DNA from: a virus
IMG/VR virus record: IMGVR_UViG_3300034198_012786
Span: 62,001 to 126,000 of that record
Reading direction: 5' to 3' (one strand)
Length of the DNA: 64,000 nucleotides
Position 1 is the stretch's first letter. Each line of letters starts with the position of its first letter. Shown in pieces: positions 57,039 through 63,775 of this stretch. The notes beneath the pieces were generated by a model. That model did no database searches. It worked only from the letters and a program-made list of their open reading frames with translations, and was not told the origin of the DNA. The position numbers were made by a program, and so were the translations under genes.

Positions 57039-57698
57039 ATGAGCGCAGCCGACCAGCCAGCGATTGCTTATATTCGGACCGAAAAAGAACTCAAAAAAGC
57101 TCCCACAAAGTATCCATGGCCACGTAAAGCTGTTGATAATGACAAAGTGGATCTGGGAATCGACGTTCTAAAGAAGCGTCAGGATATCATTAAGCTAGTA
57201 CACAAATTTTTTAGTGTTGAAGGTATTCCTATGGAAGAACTGCTCCAGGAGGTTTATGCAGCGATCCTTCACAAGAATTACACGAAAAGCGCCCATGATC
57301 CGCGCAAGTCGAGTTTCGGTCACTATGTTTACATGGTCGCGAACAACGTGTGTATAAACCTTGTTCACAAAAAGAGAAGGTACGACAAGGAAAAAGACAG
57401 CATTTATGAACCAATGAATGATGAAGAACGACCGCTCGTAGAGACAGCCGAGATGGAACCATCGAGCAATTTTGTGGAAAGTGAAAGCGTTCTTGAACTT
57501 GAAGAAATATGCCGACAAAAGAAGATGTATGACTGCGCAAAATTCATTAGAGCTGCTCGCACCGGAGCGAACGTTGAGGTTATCCGCCTAGCTTTATCTT
57601 ACGGCGGGAAGACCATCACGAACAAGCACATACGAGAAATACGCCATAAAATAAATGGTGTTGTTTCTAATTCTTCGGATTTTGCTTTTTCCACTTAG
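57039..57698 (+). CDS. ECF-like RNA polymerase sigma factor
   Basis: 219 residues. Residues about 50-118 match sigma region 2: 'I-P-M-E-E-L-L-Q-E-V-Y-A-A-I-L', then 'K-S-S-F-G-H-Y-V-Y-M-V-A-N-N-V-C-I-N-L-V', then a basic end RRYDKEK. Region 2 binds the polymerase and melts the -10 element. The C-terminal part (residues about 150-215) is helical and could hold a divergent region 4, but the helix-turn-helix is not clear. Phage sigma factors of this kind direct late transcription. The gene has its own sigma-70-like promoter, so the host polymerase could make it early. The 3' end overlaps a convergent gene by 32 bases. Confidence 0.75.
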   Translation: MSAADQPAIAYIRTEKELKKAPTKYPWPRKAVDNDKVDLGIDVLKKRQDIIKLVHKFFSVEGIPMEELLQEVYAAILHKNYTKSAHDPRKSSFGHYVYMVANNVCINLVHKKRRYDKEKDSIYEPMNDEERPLVETAEMEPSSNFVESESVLELEEICRQKKMYDCAKFIRAARTGANVEVIRLALSYGGKTITNKHIREIRHKINGVVSNSSDFAFST

Positions 57699-57930
57699 CG
57701 ATACTATCAAAATACCCTTCAACTAGCTTCTTAACGGTTCCGTCATATTTTATTTCGTCTCTTTGTAGCTGCATCATGCTTACGCCACGCAAAAAAGGTA
57801 AAGCTGTGTGCGGATTTTGAAGTATCTTCCAGTGCATATCGCACACATGCAAGTCTCTATTATTCTCTACGGTATTCGCTTTTACACGCAATGGCGAAGG
57901 CTTGTCACAAAAAAGGCAAGGTCCTGTCAT
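57667..57930 (-). CDS. Small zinc-ribbon-like protein
   Basis: 87 residues. The N-terminus has 'P-C-L-F-C-D-K' and, 21 residues later, 'H-V-C-D-M-H-W', a C-x-x-C ... C-x-x-H metal site. The rest is helical and basic. Its ATG overlaps the stop of the upstream CxxCxxCC gene (ATGA), so the two are probably made together. The 3' end overlaps the sigma gene by 32 bases. Function unknown; a metal-linked pair with its partner is plausible. Confidence 0.55.
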   Translation of the reverse strand: MTGPCLFCDKPSPLRVKANTVENNRDLHVCDMHWKILQNPHTALPFLRGVSMMQLQRDEIKYDGTVKKLVEGYFDSIAKWKKQNPKN

Positions 57931-58523
57931 CTTTTACCCGCTTCGATTATGAAATCCTCTAACGAGGCAAACTGCCGCTTCGTCATACCATCGACTATTA
58001 GTAATGCCTGCTGAATCGGAAGACGTATTAGCGCCTGAGTACCATTCTTACGAGCGGCAATCTTATAAAAGGAATTCGCTATTGAGTTAAACTGGAAAGG
58101 TCTATACTGTGCATTCGTTGAATTCCACGGGTCACAAAGCTTAGGGCTTGATAAAACCCAGTGAGTGGAACATCCAACCGGCCTAACAGAATACACTCTA
58201 CATGAATTCGTTTTCGTATTCAATAAGGGACACGGAATTTTCATAACAAAATAAGAGTTCGCATCTGTTTCACTCACTATGGATTCATTCTTTTTACAGT
58301 CCTTGAGTACCTCTTGTAGTATCTTCTTTTTCTTTATTTCTCTATAGATGATTATAGCCTCAGCTAACGTCACATATATCTTTCGATAACAACATGAGGC
58401 ACAGCCTTTTTTGCAGCTCGGTTTTATTCCTGACTTAGTAAGAGACTCATATACTTTAGTGGAGTTATGCTCTACCAGATTTGCCCGAAGCTCTTCGACA
58501 TTTTTAAATATAGGTAATTTCAT
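57927..58523 (-). CDS. YkgJ-family CxxCxxCC protein
   Basis: 198 residues. The family hallmarks are present: C37-x3-C41-x2-C44-C45, then further on 'C-P-L-L ... C-R-V-Y-S-V-R-P-V-G-C-S-T-H-W'. This is the zinc/iron-chelating fold of YkgJ (PF03692-type) proteins, proposed to bind Fe-S or zinc and seen in bacteria and some phages. There is no transmembrane segment. It is coupled to the zinc-ribbon-like gene downstream. A large hairpin separates it from the histone-like gene upstream, so it may have its own transcription start. The substrate is unknown. Confidence 0.75.
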   Translation of the reverse strand: MKLPIFKNVEELRANLVEHNSTKVYESLTKSGIKPSCKKGCASCCYRKIYVTLAEAIIIYREIKKKKILQEVLKDCKKNESIVSETDANSYFVMKIPCPLLNTKTNSCRVYSVRPVGCSTHWVLSSPKLCDPWNSTNAQYRPFQFNSIANSFYKIAARKNGTQALIRLPIQQALLIVDGMTKRQFASLEDFIIEAGKR

Positions 58524-58534
58524 ATGGATACGAA

Positions 58535-58571
58535 TGACCCCCTAAAGTAATGATACCTTAGGGGGTCAAGT
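58535..58571 (-). terminator. 11-bp hairpin after the histone-like gene
   Basis: TGACCCCCTAA (58535-58545) pairs with 58561-58571 across a loop region of about 15 bases. It lies right at the 3' end of the leftward histone-like gene. No T-tract follows in that direction, so its strength as a terminator is uncertain; an RNA-stabilising role is possible. Confidence 0.55.
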
Positions 58572-59354
58572 TTAAACTAAATTGGCAAGAGGAGCGGAGT
58601 TATCCGTCATTTTCTGAATCAACGCATCAGCCTCTTCTTCGGTAGATCCCGGAACCGTGACACCGGCAGCGGACTTGATCGAATACGCGGCGTTAGCACC
58701 GTCCCCGGTCTTGACGTACCGCGTGTCGTCCTTTAATGCATTATAGAGGCTCTGACGACTCCACTGACCATGCTTAGAAGTCACTCCAGCATAAATGGTC
58801 GCTGCGCTCAGGGGCTTATCAGAACTGCTGATGACATCGTCGATCGCGGTCTTGAGGGGGACTCGAGACCCATTCGAAACCGATGAAGCCTCTGGTGCGT
58901 CTTTCGGCACAGATAACGTCGTATCTTTTGTAGTAGGCGCCTTAACCGCTGCGACCACCTTCTCAGGCGTCTTAGAGGGCTTTCCTTCGGGCTTCGAAAC
59001 CGGATTAGGGATAGCCTTCGGTAAAGATGCGACCGAGATATTTGAAAGTCCAGAGAGGAGTTTGTTCGCCACGCTGACCGACGCGTTGATTTTATCGATC
59101 TTCTTAGTCAAGGCTTCATGGGCTTTCTTAACCGACACGGCCTCGTTGTCGATACCTTTAATGATCCTCGAGATAGCAGCTGTTGTCTGTTTGACCTTGA
59201 CAACCGTCGCTACAGCCTCTTTAGTCGGCGCTTTGACTTCGGCCTTGATTGTGGCCGAAGGTTTAACGACCTTTGAAGGCTTTGCCGATTTCGTCGGCGG
59301 TTTCGGAGTTACTTTCTGCTTGACTGTCTTTGCTGCCTTCTTGATTTTAGCCAT
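58572..59354 (-). CDS. Histone H1-like basic protein with winged helix
   Basis: 260 residues from the ATG at 59354, eight bases after GGGGA; an ATG four codons upstream lacks a site. Residues 1-47 are Lys/Ala/Pro/Val-rich with no acidic residue except Glu (KPPTKSAKPSKVVKPSA), like a linker-histone tail. Residues about 52-105 are a heptad-like helix and 105-165 a second basic linker. Residues about 166-228 form a winged-helix domain of the H1/HARE-HTH type ('L-S-A-A-T-I-Y-A-G-V ... W-S-R-Q-S-L-Y-N-A-L'). The C-terminus is acidic. Codons are C-ending, as in the abundant 562-aa gene. Likely DNA compaction or a virion-packed nucleoid protein. Confidence 0.7.
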   Translation of the reverse strand: MAKIKKAAKTVKQKVTPKPPTKSAKPSKVVKPSATIKAEVKAPTKEAVATVVKVKQTTAAISRIIKGIDNEAVSVKKAHEALTKKIDKINASVSVANKLLSGLSNISVASLPKAIPNPVSKPEGKPSKTPEKVVAAVKAPTTKDTTLSVPKDAPEASSVSNGSRVPLKTAIDDVISSSDKPLSAATIYAGVTSKHGQWSRQSLYNALKDDTRYVKTGDGANAAYSIKSAAGVTVPGSTEEEADALIQKMTDNSAPLANLV

Positions 59355-59406
59355 GTATATCCCCATTAGGTCATGAAGGACCTGTATAATATTACACTTA
59401 AGCAGG

Positions 59407-59586
59407 TCATTTTATCATTCGGCGTACGTCATTTATTGATATAATACCTAATTTTCTGCATATATACTCTTTACGGCCCTCATTGTTCTTTAAGACCGCT
59501 ACCATTTTATTCAGAGATTTCTTCTCTGCTTCAGTCACGGCATACTTGAACAGTTCATTCCAGTTCGGTGAAATTGGCTTCTTCAT
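59407..59586 (-). CDS. Small hypothetical protein
   Basis: 59 residues from the ATG at 59586; an earlier in-frame ATG at 59634 would overlap the start of the opposite-strand 55-aa gene, so the shorter form is preferred. It is basic and helical (EAEKKSLNKMVAVLKNNEGR), with an isolated Cys. It lies 52 bases upstream of the histone-like gene in the same direction. Function unknown. Confidence 0.4.
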   Translation of the reverse strand: MKKPISPNWNELFKYAVTEAEKKSLNKMVAVLKNNEGRKEYICRKLGIISINDVRRMIK

Positions 59587-59613
59587 GCACAACAGTACCG
59601 AGTAATGTGAAAT

Positions 59614-59781
59614 ATGACCTACGATGAGTTGCATACCAAGCTTCTTGAGTGCATCCAGGACTACAAAAAGCTACATGGTTACGAACCCGATAAAATATCA
59701 GATTTGTTATCTTTTCTAGATAAACAGTTAGTAAAACGTAAAAGTAAGGGAGCGAAATCTCTTCGTGGGTTAAATTTATGA
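59614..59781 (+). CDS. Small protein coupled to the second J-domain gene (55 aa)
   Basis: ATG at 59614, stop TGA at 59779-59781 overlapping the next ATG by four bases (ATGA), the standard coupling in this genome. The protein is helical with a Lys/Arg-rich C-terminus (KQLVKRKSKGAKSLRGLNL). There is no motif. It starts 27 bases from the divergent small minus-strand gene. The conserved coupling supports that it is real despite its short length. Confidence 0.5.
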   Translation: MTYDELHTKLLECIQDYKKLHGYEPDKISDLLSFLDKQLVKRKSKGAKSLRGLNL

Positions 59782-60092
59782 ACATTCACGACGCTTTTCG
59801 AAATATTGGTATGGATCCTGGAGTAATATTCCTTAAGTTATCTGTTATGACTCGAAAAGAAAAGTTGTCTGCAGCCGACGCAATTATGTTAGAGGCTAAA
59901 AAGAAGGCCAAAGCACTTATGGCTAAGCATCATCCGGATAGAGGCGGAGATGCTGAAGCATTCAAGAGCGTCAGCGCTAGTGTGGATATGATCGAAAAGC
60001 ATACAATGTCATTTAAGATCGGAATACAGAAGAAAATCGACGAAGCAGCTGAGAAAGCTGCAAACTCCGTTCATATTGAGATAGAAAAATGA
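59778..60092 (+). CDS. Short J-domain protein
   Basis: 104 residues. The centre (residues about 30-65) is a J-domain core: 'A-K-K-K-A-K-A-L-M-A-K-H-H-P-D-R-G-G-D-A-E-A-F', with the HPD tripeptide that stimulates DnaK ATPase. The first 25 residues and the last 35 are helices; there is no zinc region and no substrate-binding domain. It is coupled to genes on both sides (ATGA overlaps). It resembles membrane-less J-only proteins that recruit DnaK to a specific partner. It is the second J protein of the window, alongside the full DnaJ at 50443-51462. Confidence 0.75.
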   Translation: MNIHDAFRNIGMDPGVIFLKLSVMTRKEKLSAADAIMLEAKKKAKALMAKHHPDRGGDAEAFKSVSASVDMIEKHTMSFKIGIQKKIDEAAEKAANSVHIEIEK

Positions 60093-60844
60093 GCATAATA
60101 TCAGTAATACAGTATAAACCGCGTCTAGCATCTTGCGCAGCCGATATATCAGATAATTTAAGAAAAGCTTCCTCTTTGATATATCAGGCCGGAGAATTAG
60201 GTAGCGAAATCATAGTTTTGCCCGAACTATGTTTTAGTGGCTATGCTCACGTAGACTCAAGCGTCGTAAATACTCTATGCGAGCCTTGTGATGGTCCTAC
60301 GTTTAACAAAATGTCGAGGTTCGCCCAGGAGCTCTCCTGTTACATAGCATATGGATTCATGGAACGACGCGATGATTCGCTATATAATGCTGCTAATCTA
60401 ATCGATCCGAATGGGGACTTAGTATCTACTTATCAGAAACGGAACTTGTGGGCTAACGATTTCCTTTGGGCAAGCGTGGGAGAAGAAGAGCCCGGAATCA
60501 TAAAAACGCCGCACGGAAAGGTGTCCCTGCTGATTTGCCGCGACATTAGATCGAAATCTCCACCACACTTAGGAAATAATCCTATTTTTTCGACCTCGAA
60601 ACCTGACATCGTGTTGGCATGTGCGAATTGGGGCAAATCAGGATTTCCTCCGAACAACTGGATGGATTTCTGCAAACGTAACGACTGCACACTAGCGATA
60701 GCGAATAACTATGGTGTGGAAGACAACTCAGGATACACTCTCGACTTCGGATGCGGTGGATCTTCGATCATTAGTAAGGATTGGCAAGTACATCGAAATG
60801 GTCTACGATTCAATGAAAACTGTGTAGTCACAACTAGAATTTAG
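60089..60844 (+). CDS. Carbon-nitrogen hydrolase (nitrilase superfamily)
   Basis: 251 residues; its ATG overlaps the previous stop. The catalytic triad of the family is intact: Glu46 in LPELCFSGY, Lys117 in YQKRNLW, Cys150 in LLICRDIR. Length and layout match cytoplasmic amidases such as omega-amidase, N-carbamoylputrescine amidohydrolase or deaminated-glutathione amidase. Which amide it cleaves cannot be read from the sequence. It precedes an unknown 109-aa gene and the convergent guaBA operon. It may recycle nitrogen or cofactor fragments in infected cells; that is inference. Confidence 0.8.
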   Translation: MSIISVIQYKPRLASCAADISDNLRKASSLIYQAGELGSEIIVLPELCFSGYAHVDSSVVNTLCEPCDGPTFNKMSRFAQELSCYIAYGFMERRDDSLYNAANLIDPNGDLVSTYQKRNLWANDFLWASVGEEEPGIIKTPHGKVSLLICRDIRSKSPPHLGNNPIFSTSKPDIVLACANWGKSGFPPNNWMDFCKRNDCTLAIANNYGVEDNSGYTLDFGCGGSSIISKDWQVHRNGLRFNENCVVTTRI

Positions 60845-60853
60845 GAGTCTCAG

Positions 60854-61183
60854 ATGAACATGGACGATAACTGCAATCCAGATGCATCTAAATCATTATG
60901 TGATGGTGACTGTTCGAACAATATGTGGTTTATACAAGGAAAGTGTAGACTAGACCAACTCACCTACGATCAGGTGACATTCATTCTCCAAAGAAATCCG
61001 CATGCTAAAAATGATCTTTTAAGAGTCACTACTGATGAATGCTTACGACGGATGGCTCTGGAAATCCCTCTAGTCCAGTCGCAAATACAGCAAGACCAAA
61101 GACCATACAACGTAATAAATAATCCTAAAAACACGCTGCCCTTCTACAAGCTCTTTCGTGGAAACCTGAATGGTGGGTTTTAA
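60854..61183 (+). CDS. Hypothetical protein with Cys-rich N-terminus
   Basis: 109 residues after a GGAGTC site. The first 32 residues contain four Cys (C7, C16, C20 and C32, in 'N-C-N-P', 'S-L-C-D-G-D-C-S' and 'K-C-R-L'), possibly a metal site. The middle is helical (LRVTTDECLRRMALEIPL), and the C-terminus is Asn/Pro/Gly-rich. Its stop abuts the end of the convergent guaA gene. Function unknown; it may be co-transcribed with the hydrolase. Confidence 0.55.
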   Translation: MNMDDNCNPDASKSLCDGDCSNNMWFIQGKCRLDQLTYDQVTFILQRNPHAKNDLLRVTTDECLRRMALEIPLVQSQIQQDQRPYNVINNPKNTLPFYKLFRGNLNGGF

Positions 61184-62707
61184 TCACTCGAGTTCGATGG
61201 TAGATGGCGGCTTTGTCGTAATGTCGTAAACTACTCGATTTATTCCTTTGACCTCGTTAACAATCCTCGAACTGGTTTGTTCGAGGAATTCAATCGGCCA
61301 CGGCACGCTGGCCGTCATTCCATCCTCGCTGTTTACAACTCGCAAACAAGCCATATAATCGTAAGTCCGACCGTCGCCCATTACGCCGACCGTGCGAATC
61401 GGCAGAAGAGCCGCAAAACATTGCCAAGTCGTTTTGTCGAGTCCTCTCTTAGCCGCTTCCTCACGAACAATCAGGTCTGCCCTGCGAAGAATACTTAGCT
61501 TAAGCTCATCGACGGCTCCTGATATGCGGATCGCCAATCCTGGTCCTGGAAAAGGCTGTCGATCAATAATTTTCGAATCTATGCCAAGTGACCGACCTAC
61601 TTCACGAACTTCATCCTTAAATAGATAGCGCAGCGGCTCTAATAGCGAAAATTTAATGCCTTCTGGCAGTCCTCCCACATTATGATGACTCTTGATTACT
61701 GCGCTAGGCCCATTGGCGCTGGTACTTTCGATGACATCTGGATATAAAGTGCCCTGGGCTAAAAACTTATATTCGATGGAGGATTCAGCAACAAATCTAT
61801 CGAATACTTCTATGAATTTATGTCCGATGATTTTTCTTTTTTGCTCCGGATCAGACACACCTTGCAGGGCGTGCAGGAATTCTAAACCCGCATCGGTGCA
61901 ATGAAAGGAACCTCCGAACATTGAAGAAAATGTGCCTTCTATATCATGTCTTTCATTATGTCGCATAAGACCGTTATCTACAAACACACAAGTAAGCTGG
62001 CTTCCTATGGCTTTATATATAAGAGCTGCCGTAACTGCACTATCGACTCCACCGGACAAAGCGCAAATCACGTTATCAGATCCAACAGTGATTTTAATGT
62101 CTTCAACCGCCTTATCGATGAATGATTGGCTCGTCCATTCGCTCGAAATTCGGCAAGAACGCACGAATTCCTTAAGGATTCTAGACCCGTCAGGTGTATG
62201 AGTCACTTCTGGATGAAACTGAATTCCACAAATAAGTCCACTAATATCTTCGGCAACCGCGAATTCGCAAGTGCTTGTAGAAGCAATTCGAACCCAGCCA
62301 TTAGGAAGCTTGGTTACTTTATCTCCATGAGACATCCAGACCTGAGAATCCGCATCAGACTTAAGATAATACTCTTCATCCGGAATCAAATAAGATAAGC
62401 CATATTCTCGCGAATCGGATTTGGATACTTCACCTCCTAGAGACTTAGCCAGGAGCTGAAATCCGTAGCATATACCTAGAACCGGCACACCAATTTCTAG
62501 CAATCGCATATCGAGCTGAGGTGCGCCTGGATCGTTGACGCTTGCAGGTCCGCCAGAAAGAATCACTCCTCGAGTATCTTTGGTCAAATGTGGCGTTAAA
62601 TCAGTTTTACACGACACAATTTCACAAAACACGTTGAAAGACCTGATCCGCCTAGCAATCAACTGGGTGTATTGTGAGCCAAAGTCTACTATTAGAATCT
62701 TTTGCAT
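61184..62707 (-). CDS. guaA: GMP synthase (glutamine-hydrolysing)
   Basis: 507 residues, full length for the family (E. coli about 525). The class I glutamine amidotransferase has its triad: Cys80 in GICYGFQLL, His165 and Glu167 in FHPEV. The ATP-pyrophosphatase loop is SGGVDS (218-223). The dimerisation domain has 'Q-P-F-P-G-P-G-L-A-I-R' and ends in K-P-P-S-T-I-E-L-E. It makes GMP from XMP, ATP and glutamine. The ATG comes directly after the stop of guaB, so the two form one message. All residues needed for activity appear present. A phage-borne guaA is uncommon. Confidence 0.95.
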   Translation of the reverse strand: MQKILIVDFGSQYTQLIARRIRSFNVFCEIVSCKTDLTPHLTKDTRGVILSGGPASVNDPGAPQLDMRLLEIGVPVLGICYGFQLLAKSLGGEVSKSDSREYGLSYLIPDEEYYLKSDADSQVWMSHGDKVTKLPNGWVRIASTSTCEFAVAEDISGLICGIQFHPEVTHTPDGSRILKEFVRSCRISSEWTSQSFIDKAVEDIKITVGSDNVICALSGGVDSAVTAALIYKAIGSQLTCVFVDNGLMRHNERHDIEGTFSSMFGGSFHCTDAGLEFLHALQGVSDPEQKRKIIGHKFIEVFDRFVAESSIEYKFLAQGTLYPDVIESTSANGPSAVIKSHHNVGGLPEGIKFSLLEPLRYLFKDEVREVGRSLGIDSKIIDRQPFPGPGLAIRISGAVDELKLSILRRADLIVREEAAKRGLDKTTWQCFAALLPIRTVGVMGDGRTYDYMACLRVVNSEDGMTASVPWPIEFLEQTSSRIVNEVKGINRVVYDITTKPPSTIELE

Positions 62708-63775
62708 TTAAATTCCGTAGTTTAACGATTTCTTAAATGAACTAAGACCGTGAACGTGAGACTCAGATAGTCCAGCGGTCGTGATTTGAATGAACTCGGC
62801 ATTCGAACGAAGCGAGGCTAGATTCTTTGCGCCACAATAGCCCATCCCGCTTCTGAGACCTCCGACCAACTGGAATATCACGTCTTTTGTAGCGCCTTTA
62901 AGTGGAACCGCCCCTTCAACACCTTCAGGTACGAACTTTGTAGACTCAGACTGGAAATATCGGTCTTTAGATCCCTTGGACATCGCCGCTTCAGATCCCA
63001 TTCCCCGATATGACTTGTACCGGATCCCATCGGATTCGAACTCAGCACCTGGAGACTGATCGGTTGCCGCTAAGAGGCTTCCAATCATTACGGAATCGGC
63101 TCCTGCGGCTAAAGCTTTAACGATGTCGCCTGAATGCTTTATGCCACCGTCTGCTATAACCGGAATATCATAACGATCTGCTACCGGTACCACATCCAGA
63201 ATAGCGGTTAGTTGAGGTACTCCAACTCCCGCGACGATCCTAGTAGTACATATCGATCCGGGACCGATCCCGACCTTGATCGCATCTATCCCGATGTCAC
63301 AGAGTGCTTGAGCTGCCGAAGCAGTCGCTACGTTTCCGACGATCACATCGACTTCCGAATAGTCTCGCTTAATTGTCTTGGCAACTACCAGCACATTCTC
63401 CGAATGACCATGAGCAGAATCTAAGACTATTCCTTTTATACCAGCCTTAATAAGCGACTCGGTACGCTTCCTCCAATCATCACTCACTCCTACCGCAGCA
63501 CAGATCGTTAGCGAAGGATCGTAAAGCTTAACAGTCTGCACAAGTGATACTTGTTCGTCAATCGAGTTATTTTTGTGAATTACGCCCACACCGCCTAGTT
63601 GTCCTAGGGCTGCCGCCATCGCAGATTCGGTAACTGTGTCCATAGCGCTCGAAGAAATAGGTATGGACATGTCGATGTTCCGACTAAACTTCGTCGAAAC
63701 ATCGACACCACTCGGAAGAACTGCACTGTGCTGAGGTACCAAGAGCACATCATCAAACGTCAATCCGAGCCTCAT
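62708..63775 (-). CDS. guaB: IMP dehydrogenase lacking CBS domains
   Basis: 355 residues against about 490 in cellular enzymes. The catalytic barrel is complete: 'T-F-D-D-V-L-L-V-P', 'G-G-V-G-V-I-H-K-N', the substrate loop 'G-P-G-S-I-C176-T-T-R', 'D-G-G-I-K-H-S-G-D', 'Y-R-G-M-G-S', the flap dyad Arg272-Tyr273 (RYFQ) and 'V-P-E-G-V-E-G'. The Arg-Tyr dyad and PEGVEG flap mark it as IMP dehydrogenase and not GMP reductase. The segment '[11 protein letters not shown]' runs straight into the next barrel strand (CAAVGV) where the two CBS domains normally sit, so allosteric control by ATP/GTP is expected to be lost. ATGA overlap with the MazG-like gene. Confidence 0.93.
   Translation of the reverse strand: MRLGLTFDDVLLVPQHSAVLPSGVDVSTKFSRNIDMSIPISSSAMDTVTESAMAAALGQLGGVGVIHKNNSIDEQVSLVQTVKLYDPSLTICAAVGVSDDWRKRTESLIKAGIKGIVLDSAHGHSENVLVVAKTIKRDYSEVDVIVGNVATASAAQALCDIGIDAIKVGIGPGSICTTRIVAGVGVPQLTAILDVVPVADRYDIPVIADGGIKHSGDIVKALAAGADSVMIGSLLAATDQSPGAEFESDGIRYKSYRGMGSEAAMSKGSKDRYFQSESTKFVPEGVEGAVPLKGATKDVIFQLVGGLRSGMGYCGAKNLASLRSNAEFIQITTAGLSESHVHGLSSFKKSLNYGI

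Noticed and set aside
58795-59376. Long open frame (193 codons) on the plus strand
   Set aside because: It is antisense to the histone-like gene. The C-ending codons and Ala/Lys/Val-rich composition of that gene remove stop codons from the opposite strand. It has no ribosome-binding site and an implausible Thr/Ala/Phe-rich product.
62708-63775. Assignment as GMP reductase because CBS domains are missing
   Set aside because: GMP reductases also lack CBS domains, but this protein has the Arg-Tyr flap dyad and PEGVEG of IMP dehydrogenases and lies next to guaA.
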